Source: Candidatus Omnitrophota bacterium (GTDB lineage: Bacteria; Omnitrophota; Gorgyraeia; Duberdicusellales; 4484-171). Taken from it: DNA of 6,895 nt. The stretch is from assembly GCA_028717025.1 (NCBI GenBank), contig JAQUOR010000090.1:1-6895 (forward strand), written 5' to 3'. Below the pieces are notes generated by a model. The model saw only the letters and a program-made list of their open reading frames with translations, was not told the origin of the DNA and made no database searches. The position numbers and the translations under genes are program-made. Below, in pieces: positions 1 through 5,715 of this stretch; the first letter of the stretch is position 1, and every line of letters begins with the position of its first letter.

Positions 1-3000
1 GTAGATCATAAATAGGTAAGTAGTTCTCCTCGAAAGTTGCTTCAGCGATCACGTCACTAAAGAACAGGTCTGATTTTTCTACTAATTCCTCTGGTTTCTC
101 GGCCCAGTCCTTGCCTAACAGGGTTGCCTGCTCCAAAACTGTCTCGGTGGCTTTCTTTTCCTTATCCGGCGGGTAGCCATGTTTGCGCAATATCCTTTTT
201 ACCATAACCCGAAGCTTCGCCTGAATGCTCTCCTTTAAGGTCCAATCGATACTAACATTATTACGAACCGTCTGAACAAGCTCCCGGGCAATTGTCTTTA
301 AGGTTTCATCGCCCAATACCTTGACGGCACTATCATTAACCTCCAGAGCATCATAAAATGCGATTTCATCCTCATTTAGTCCGAGATCGTCGCCGCGTTT
401 ATCAGCTTCGCGCATCTTCTTGGCAAGCTCGATTAACTCTTCAATGACCTTGGCTGCTTCTATGGCCTTGTTTTGGTACTTCTTGATGGCTTTTTCGAGC
501 ATTTCAGCGAATGATCGGCCCTGAATAAGGTTTTTGCGAGACCTTGTCCTGATTTCATCGTTGAGTAATTTCTTTAAGAGTTCGAAGGCAAGGTTCTTAT
601 GCGGCATTCCTTTGACTTCGGCCAAGAATTCATCCGATAGAATAGAAATGTCCGGCTTCTTGAGACCGGCTGCTTCGAATATATCAATCACCTTATCCGA
701 AACAATGGCTTTTGAGATAATTTGTTTTATTGCCGAATCCAGATCTTCTTCGGTTTTGCCTGTGCCGGTCTCATACTTTGCCAGCCGGGCCCGCACAGCT
801 TGGAAGAATCCTACATCACCCCTTATCCTTAAGGCCTCTTTATGCGGCACAGATAATGCGAAGGCCTGCGATAGTTGTGTCACATAGGCCATTAATCGCT
901 CTTTACCGTTTTTCTGTTTTAATATGTGCTCCTGCGCCAGCGTTATAATGGACATCTTATCTTTGACGGAAGCGGTAAAGAATTTCTTATAATCGAACTT
1001 ATCAAACATGCCGCAAACGACTTCGTATTTCTCTAGCATCAAAGCGACCGCATCTTCCTGCTTAAACGCCGGCTTGCCATTACCACCGCTTTCCGTATAC
1101 TCTACAAGGGCACACTTTAAATCATCGGCTATGCCTAAATAATCGACCACAAGCCCGCCCGGTTTATCCTTAAATACTCGGTTTACACGCGCGATTGCCT
1201 GCATAAGGCCGTGGCCGCGCATCGGCTTGTCGATATACATCGTATGAAGCGATGGCGCATCGAAGCCGGTAAGCCACATATCCCGAACGATTGCCAATTT
1301 CAAAGGATCGCTTGGATCTTTCATCCGATCACCGATGTCCCGGCGTCTTTGTTTATTTCTGATGTGTTCTTGCCATTCGACAGGGTCACTGGCAGAGCCG
1401 GTCATAATTACTTTTAAGAACCCTTTACCATCGTCCTTGTTATACCACTGTGGCCTTAGCTTAATTATTTCATTATGAAGATCGATTGCTATCCGCCGAC
1501 TCATACAGACAATCATGCCTTTGCCCTCGATAGCCGTAAGACGGCTTTCGAAATGATTCACCATGTCTTTGGCGATCTGCTTAATACGCTTTTCACTTCC
1601 GACAATGGCCTCAAGCCTGGCCCATCTGGTTTTTAGCTTTTCCTTTTTCTTGAGCTCTTCGCCCTCAGTGACTTCTTCAAACTCAGGATCAATCTTCGGT
1701 CGTTCCTCATCCTTTAATTCAAGCATGGCAAGCCGGCTTTCGTAGTATATTCGGACTGTAGCGCCATCATTAACCGCTTGCTCGATATCATAAATATCGA
1801 TGTAATCGCCAAAAACCGCAATGGTATTACGATCATGTCTTTCGATTGGCGTACCGGTAAATCCGATAAATGAGGCATTCGGTAAAGCATCGCGCATGTG
1901 TTTGGCAAAGCCATCGATAAAATCATACTGGCTTCTATGGGCCTCATCGGCGATGACAATAATGTTACGGCGTTCGGACAGGAGAGGATATTGGTCGCCT
2001 TTTTCTTCCGGAAAGAACTTCTGAATCGTGGTAAAGACGACTCCGCCGGACGAAACCTTGAGATATTCTCTCAACTTCTCACGCGATTCTGCCTGCACCG
2101 GTGCTTGTCGCAATAACTCGTTGCATCTCGAAAACGTGCCGAAAAGCTGGTCATCAAGGTCATTTCTATCGGTTAGGACAACAACCGTAGGATTATCTAA
2201 GGTCAAAACAAGCTTACCTGTATAGAAAGCCATAATAAGACTTTTGCCCGAACCCTGCGTGTGCCATACCACGCCGCACCGCTTATCCCCTCTGGCCCGC
2301 GATGCCTTAATAGTAGCGTCAATGGCTTTATTAACGGCATGATATTGATGATAAGCCGCAACCTTCTTTGAGATTTTAACCGTATTGTCTTTAGTATCCT
2401 TGTCCTGCTCAAAAACAATGAAATGTCGGACAAGGTCGAGCAGGACCTTCTTATTAAACATTCCTTTCAATAAAACCTCTATCTGCGGCATTGCCTTTGA
2501 TGCTTTCTCGATGCCATCGATCGTCTTCCACGGCAAGAATCGTTCCCAGTCAGAGGTTATAGTCCCGGCCTTCGCGTCAATACCATCGCTTGCGACTAAA
2601 ATCTCGTTAAACTTAAAAAGAGAGGGTATCTGGAGTTTATAAGTTTGGAATTGTTTGAAAGCAGTCATAGTGGTTGCATTCTCATCGGCCGGATTTTTTA
2701 GCTCTATAACCACGATTGGTAGACCGTTTACAAAGAGGATAATATCAGGCCTGCGGTTAATATTATTTTCGATGATGGTGAACTGATTGACCGCCAGAAA
2801 TTCATTCTCGTTAATTTTATCGAAATCGAAAAGCCATACCTTATCGCCGGCGATCCTGCCGTCTTTGCGATATTCTACATCAACGCCATCAACAAGCATC
2901 TTGTGAAAGCGATGATTATTTACTACAAGATCCGGCCCTTCGACCCGTAATATCTGTTTTATCGCTTCATCTTTCGCTTCGGTAGGGATATTTGGATTAA

Positions 3001-3175
3001 ACCGATCTATTGCCTCACGAAGCCTGCTAAGTAAAACGACGTCGGCATAGCTTTGTCTTTCCGGCTTCGGCCCGTCCGGCGCAATATCAGGCCCGTAGAT
3101 AACCTTATATTTAAGCTCTGAAAGGATATCTAAAGCAACTTGTTCTATTTCAGATTCGGTAATACTATGCCTCAT
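1..3175 (-). CDS. hsdR: Type I restriction enzyme HsdR, endonuclease/translocase subunit (3' end cut by window)
   Basis: HsdR is the motor and nuclease subunit of a Type I restriction complex. It binds the HsdM2-HsdS methylase, translocates unmethylated DNA using ATP and cleaves it at a distance. I read 1058 uninterrupted codons from the ATG at 3175; no stop occurs before position 1. Visible motifs are nuclease P143-D144 with E158-L-K160, a YHQYH segment around residue 277, Walker A H-T-Q-G-S-G-K311-S, DEAH at 410-413, FTGTP at 439-443, TGFDAP at 636-641 and QAIARVNR at 659-666. The stretch near residues 990-1003 (KRILRKHGYPPD) matches the conserved C-terminal domain of Type I R subunits (the DUF3387 type). 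The D-to-E spacing of 14 and the motif positions closely parallel EcoR124I HsdR (D151/E165/K167, Walker K313, DEAH from D408), which is about 1040 residues long, so only a short tail is probably missing. The start is supported by an AAAGG ribosome site 5 bases upstream. It lies 2 bases after the preceding gene. All catalytic residues are present, so activity is expected. Confidence 0.97.
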   Translation of the reverse strand, partial: MRHSITESEIEQVALDILSELKYKVIYGPDIAPDGPKPERQSYADVVLLSRLREAIDRFNPNIPTEAKDEAIKQILRVEGPDLVVNNHRFHKMLVDGVDVEYRKDGRIAGDKVWLFDFDKINENEFLAVNQFTIIENNINRRPDIILFVNGLPIVVIELKNPADENATTMTAFKQFQTYKLQIPSLFKFNEILVASDGIDAKAGTITSDWERFLPWKTIDGIEKASKAMPQIEVLLKGMFNKKVLLDLVRHFIVFEQDKDTKDNTVKISKKVAAYHQYHAVNKAIDATIKASRARGDKRCGVVWHTQGSGKSLIMAFYTGKLVLTLDNPTVVVLTDRNDLDDQLFGTFSRCNELLRQAPVQAESREKLREYLKVSSGGVVFTTIQKFFPEEKGDQYPLLSERRNIIVIADEAHRSQYDFIDGFAKHMRDALPNASFIGFTGTPIERHDRNTIAVFGDYIDIYDIEQAVNDGATVRIYYESRLAMLELKDEERPKIDPEFEEVTEGEELKKKEKLKTRWARLEAIVGSEKRIKQIAKDMVNHFESRLTAIEGKGMIVCMSRRIAIDLHNEIIKLRPQWYNKDDGKGFLKVIMTGSASDPVEWQEHIRNKQRRRDIGDRMKDPSDPLKLAIVRDMWLTGFDAPSLHTMYIDKPMRGHGLMQAIARVNRVFKDKPGGLVVDYLGIADDLKCALVEYTESGGNGKPAFKQEDAVALMLEKYEVVCGMFDKFDYKKFFTASVKDKMSIITLAQEHILKQKNGKERLMAYVTQLSQAFALSVPHKEALRIRGDVGFFQAVRARLAKYETGTGKTEEDLDSAIKQIISKAIVSDKVIDIFEAAGLKKPDISILSDEFLAEVKGMPHKNLAFELLKKLLNDEIRTRSRKNLIQGRSFAEMLEKAIKKYQNKAIEAAKVIEELIELAKKMREADKRGDDLGLNEDEIAFYDALEVNDSAVKVLGDETLKTIARELVQTVRNNVSIDWTLKESIQAKLRVMVKRILRKHGYPPDKEKKATETVLEQATLLGKDWAEKPEELVEKSDLFFSDVIAEATFEENYLPIYDL

Positions 3176-3177
3176 TT

Positions 3178-3999
3178 TCACCTTTGCTTACACAAATCGG
3201 CAATTGCAGCTTGTAAAACTTGCCAACTAATCTTTGCTGTATGCTGATCGGGATTAAATTTTTCTACTATTTGCTGCCGAGGATGTATATAATTACGGAA
3301 ATCGCGCAAAGCATGACTATGCTTCTTAACATCTAAAGACAACAACCCAACCTCGTGGGAAACATTAATAAAATCATTTAACGTCCATTCATACAATTGT
3401 TTGCACTTACCGTCTTTTGTTTTTGGTGCAGATTCAGCCAAATTAAACATTTGGATATTTCTTGAGGCGATATCCAACAATAAACCTTCGAGAGTGCTAC
3501 CACAAAGAAAGACCACTGATAGAGGAGCATTATGCTGTAACGCTATTTTAATCTCCTTTATCCGCTGCTCGAGAACATATTGCAAATCTGTTTCTGTGTT
3601 TAGCCGTCCCCAGTCGATCTTTTGAAAATCCCGCTTCAAAAATTCGTCTTCGCTCTGTACTACTTTTTCTTGAACAGTTTGTCTTCCCAATAAACGGTCA
3701 ATAATAGTAGCCGCTTTTCTTTTATCATCAGGGTCTACTTTTCCAATGGCCTCCGCATACTGCATCAATGCTTCAAAAACCTTTCCAACTATCATATCCG
3801 GTTCTATTTCCCAAAAAGCCCGCAGTCTTTTCATTTTGGAAGGGCCATTGAACTGATACTTTTGCGCATCTATTGAGATGCCATGTTCTCTAAAGAACTC
3901 TGAGAATGTTTTGTCCGAGAAATCAAGAACATATCCGCCGCGATCAAAAATCCTATCAAAAATAACTTTTTCGTGTGTTTTTAGCGTAGACATAATCAC
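3178..3999 (-). CDS. Accessory protein with AbiJ-like N-terminal domain and HEPN-like C-terminal domain
   Basis: This is a 273-residue soluble protein of unproven function with no signal peptide or membrane segment. Residues about 8-80 (GGYVLDFSDKTF, then YQFNGPSKMKRLRAFWEIEPD) resemble the N-terminal domains found in AbiJ-type abortive-infection proteins; I assign this from memory of the pattern. Residues about 90-150 are charged and helical. Residues about 155-273 contain CGSTLEGLLL (166-175) and, after a gap, LRDFRNYIHP (231-240). R232-x6-H239 fits the R-x(4-6)-H signature of HEPN domains, many of which are RNases, though versions with RNxIHP can be non-catalytic. There is no Walker A motif, so it is not a full PrrC or RloC. 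It lies between hsdS and hsdR, the place prrC holds in the E. coli prr locus. The GTG at 3999 overlaps the hsdS stop as GTGA; an ATG at 3993 is an alternative start that would shorten it by two residues. The reading frame is secure. Domain naming is moderate and function is inferred: RNase effector, or regulator of the restriction complex. Confidence 0.85.
   Translation of the reverse strand: MIMSTLKTHEKVIFDRIFDRGGYVLDFSDKTFSEFFREHGISIDAQKYQFNGPSKMKRLRAFWEIEPDMIVGKVFEALMQYAEAIGKVDPDDKRKAATIIDRLLGRQTVQEKVVQSEDEFLKRDFQKIDWGRLNTETDLQYVLEQRIKEIKIALQHNAPLSVVFLCGSTLEGLLLDIASRNIQMFNLAESAPKTKDGKCKQLYEWTLNDFINVSHEVGLLSLDVKKHSHALRDFRNYIHPRQQIVEKFNPDQHTAKISWQVLQAAIADLCKQR
3181..3185 (-). promoter_or_regulatory. 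Ribosome binding site for hsdR
   Basis: The minus strand reads AAAGG, then TGAAA, then the hsdR ATG, giving a 5-base spacer. The site lies inside the last codons (Gln-Arg) of the upstream gene, and that gene's TGA stop falls in the spacer. Ribosomes ending on the upstream gene would therefore be placed at the hsdR start, and this fixes the start at 3175. Confidence 0.7.
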
Positions 4000-5183
4000 T
4001 TAACCCTAATTTGTCCCGACATCATCCGCGGCAAAAGCGAATCACGAATACTCCCCAACGCCCTAGTCTCTAATTCATTATTTCGAATCGTTGCTTCAAT
4101 CGGCTTGACCACCATGTCGAATTGCCTCATAATTACATCGGTTGGAATGAAGAGAACAATTTTATGAAATTCTGTTTTGTTTAAACACCCAAACACTGTT
4201 CCTTCTGAGTTAAATCGATCCCACAAATCTTGTCTTGTTGATAAGAAGTAAAATAGAAACCCGTTCGAATATTGTTTCATTCTTAAAGCCGCGACTCCAC
4301 GGCCAATTGCGCATTGCTCTAGTGTAATGTTGAGCGCTCCTACGGGAGCTCTAACGCTAATAAGAACATCCCCCTCCTCAGCTATTCGTGTCGGAGCCGT
4401 ACAATAAACCCTCGGCGTTGGAAATCGGAATCCAAAATCACGATTTCCTTGATAAAAAACAACACCGTTATCCAATTCGTTATAAGTTTCTCCCGGAGGA
4501 GATTGGCCCATAACTATGTCGCAAACATCTATTAGCGTTCCTTCGCTCCATCCAACAGGCAATTCATTAACAAACTTCGTTTTTTCATGTCCTGGGAACT
4601 TAAAATCCACAAACCATCGCTTAAAAATCGCCAGCGCGGTGGATTCTAAGGTTTTATTCATTTGGTTATTAAGCTCAATCTTACTGTCGAGATATAAAAG
4701 GATTTTGGCAATCGCGGTTTGTTCCTTAATAGGCGGCACATCAACATCAATGCACTCAAAAGTCTGCCTCGTGATGGTATCAAAAACTGCTCCATGGGTA
4801 TTCTGTTTTAACTTCTGAATGTTAAACTTCAATAAGTAATACAGAAAATTATTTAAAACGATATCTGGTTTGCCATCCAACCCATAACAAGATTGATTAA
4901 ATGCCATATCGGATCCAATTTGAGCAATCTCGCCAACTGTTCCTCGGGCAGAGATTATTAACTGACCTTTTTTTAATATTTTTGTACTGCTTTCTTTAAG
5001 ACCTTTTGATGTAATATTTTTCTCAGTCTTATACACCCAGCGTCCTCTGCCAGCAAAATCAACAACAGACAGCCAGGGGATATCTCCATCCCAATATTCA
5101 GGAACCGTGGTTTTAGGAGTACCACCGCCTATTATTTCCATAATCTGACTCAATTTACACTTCTTCCAAAGCGATTTAGTCAT
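3996..5183 (-). CDS. hsdS: Type I restriction-modification specificity subunit HsdS
   Basis: HsdS chooses the bipartite DNA target for both methylation and restriction and is the scaffold for HsdM and HsdR. The 395-residue length is normal for a two-domain subunit. Target-recognition domain 1 spans about residues 8-150 and contains GGGTPKT (19-25), YWDGDIPWLSV (30-40), GLKESSTKIL (61-70) and ISARGTVG (77-84). The central conserved region about 151-195 starts with PPIKEQTAIAKIL and ends with AIFKRWFVDF. Domain 2, about 210-350, contains LPVGWSEGTL (208-217), GQSPPGETYN (226-235) and ISVRAPVGALN (275-285). The distal conserved helix follows, ending in RDSLLPRMMSGQIRV (380-394). The two domains are dissimilar, so the target should have two different halves; the sequence itself cannot be predicted from here. 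The ATG at 5183 overlaps the upstream gene by 8 bases, and the TGA overlaps the downstream GTG by 4. The gene is more AT-rich than hsdM, as often seen for exchanged specificity genes. Confidence 0.96.
   Translation of the reverse strand: MTKSLWKKCKLSQIMEIIGGGTPKTTVPEYWDGDIPWLSVVDFAGRGRWVYKTEKNITSKGLKESSTKILKKGQLIISARGTVGEIAQIGSDMAFNQSCYGLDGKPDIVLNNFLYYLLKFNIQKLKQNTHGAVFDTITRQTFECIDVDVPPIKEQTAIAKILLYLDSKIELNNQMNKTLESTALAIFKRWFVDFKFPGHEKTKFVNELPVGWSEGTLIDVCDIVMGQSPPGETYNELDNGVVFYQGNRDFGFRFPTPRVYCTAPTRIAEEGDVLISVRAPVGALNITLEQCAIGRGVAALRMKQYSNGFLFYFLSTRQDLWDRFNSEGTVFGCLNKTEFHKIVLFIPTDVIMRQFDMVVKPIEATIRNNELETRALGSIRDSLLPRMMSGQIRVK
4004..4007 (-). promoter_or_regulatory. Possible ribosome binding site for the 273-residue gene
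   Basis: AGGG on the minus strand lies 4 bases before the GTG at 3999 and 10 bases before the ATG at 3993. Neither spacing is ideal, so it does not settle which start is used. It is embedded in the last codons of hsdS (Arg-Val), consistent with coupled re-initiation at the GTGA overlap. Confidence 0.45.
4968..4974 (-). repeat. Seven-adenine homopolymer in hsdS
   Basis: The minus strand has seven consecutive A bases, read as the end of TTA followed by AAA AAA (Leu70-Lys71-Lys72), inside target-recognition domain 1 of HsdS. The phase is A_AAA_AAA, which could permit replication or transcription slippage. The tract is short and the gene is in frame as read, so this is only a candidate slippage site. 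Confidence 0.5.
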
Positions 5184-5715
5184 TTAATAATATTTCCATC
5201 AGCTCTCTAAGGGTCCTATATCCATACTTGACTGCAAATTGGTCTCGCGGATTTTCAGGGTTTTTTGCCCCATGGAAAAAATTATTCCTTATGCTATGCC
5301 AAAACTCAACCATGTTTTCCCAATCATCAAGCGAATAAATAACGCCTTTAAGTTTATCTCGTTCAATTTGGGTCATCTGGTTTAAATGTTCTCTCGAGCA
5401 ATTCCACCATTCAATTTCCTCAACATTATTTAGATCATTCGAAGCGTTCCCAAGCCTCGTTCTATCAAGTTCTCGTTTGATATGTTCCCAATCTTGTTTT
5501 AACGATCTTAGAGATTGAATTTTCAGCAAGTATCTTGACCTTATGTTCTCATCTTGCTTTAGTTTCTGCATTGCTTGTCGATCCTTCAAGTCCGAGGTAT
5601 ACAGCTGAGTTTTTAAATGGGCAATAAAGGATAGGTATTCAAAAACAAATTTCGAGAAATAGTCCTCTTCGGCTGCTTTCGCATGCCAATTTTTAATAAG
5701 CAACTTATAGCTCAT
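5176..5715 (-). CDS. Small HEPN-like protein encoded between hsdM and hsdS
   Basis: This is a 179-residue protein that appears all-helical and soluble, with no signal peptide or membrane segment. I do not recognise a named gene. The diagnostic part is residues 140-151 (HSIRNNFFHGAK): R143-x4-H148 with Asn directly after the Arg matches the RNxxxH form of the HEPN RNase signature, and RNNLFHGGK-type segments are typical of HEPN families. It is followed by NPRD and a final helix ending in ELMEILLND, the usual layout after that motif. The N-terminal half (about 15-90) is rich in Lys, Arg, Glu and Gln and probably helical. The gene starts 11 bases inside hsdM and ends 8 bases inside hsdS, so it is produced in step with both methylase subunits. 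It is AT-rich compared with hsdM. Possible roles, all inferred: an RNA-cleaving effector kept quiet by the intact restriction complex, or a partner of the 273-residue protein. A non-catalytic structural HEPN protein cannot be excluded. Confidence 0.87.
   Translation of the reverse strand: MSYKLLIKNWHAKAAEEDYFSKFVFEYLSFIAHLKTQLYTSDLKDRQAMQKLKQDENIRSRYLLKIQSLRSLKQDWEHIKRELDRTRLGNASNDLNNVEEIEWWNCSREHLNQMTQIERDKLKGVIYSLDDWENMVEFWHSIRNNFFHGAKNPENPRDQFAVKYGYRTLRELMEILLND
5193..5197 (-). promoter_or_regulatory. Weak ribosome binding site for hsdS
   Basis: GGAAA on the minus strand lies 9 bases before the hsdS ATG with an AT-only spacer. It is a poor match to AGGAGG, so hsdS may depend on coupling to the overlapping upstream gene, whose TAA stop lies 5 to 7 bases past the first base of the hsdS ATG. 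Confidence 0.4.

Noticed and set aside
534..887. 117-codon plus-strand open frame, and similar plus-strand frames at 1211-1417, 1821-2225, 4516-4818 and 5963-6825
   Set aside because: Each lies antisense to a well-supported hsd gene, shows low-complexity Ser/Leu/Arg-rich translation and has no recognisable motif. They are shadows of the minus-strand genes.
1714..2433. Short minus-strand frames inside hsdR (1714-1959 and 2203-2433)
   Set aside because: They overlap the helicase motifs of hsdR (DEAH, Walker A) in another frame. The hsdR frame is continuous and strongly conserved in pattern, so these are not genes.
3178..3999. Calling the 273-residue gene prrC or rloC
   Set aside because: Position in the operon fits, but the protein is too short and lacks the Walker A and ABC-type NTPase features of those anticodon nucleases.
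4336..4349. Hairpin GCTCC-TACG-GGAGC, next to the palindrome GAGCGCTC (4332-4339)
   Set aside because: It lies within the conserved R-A-P-V-G-A-L codons of HsdS target-recognition domain 2. There is no T run and it is mid-gene, so it is best explained by coding constraint or chance.
3996..5183. Internal duplication or inverted repeats in hsdS that could drive recombination
   Set aside because: The two recognition domains are clearly different and I saw no long direct or inverted repeats, second partial hsdS or recombinase gene in the window.
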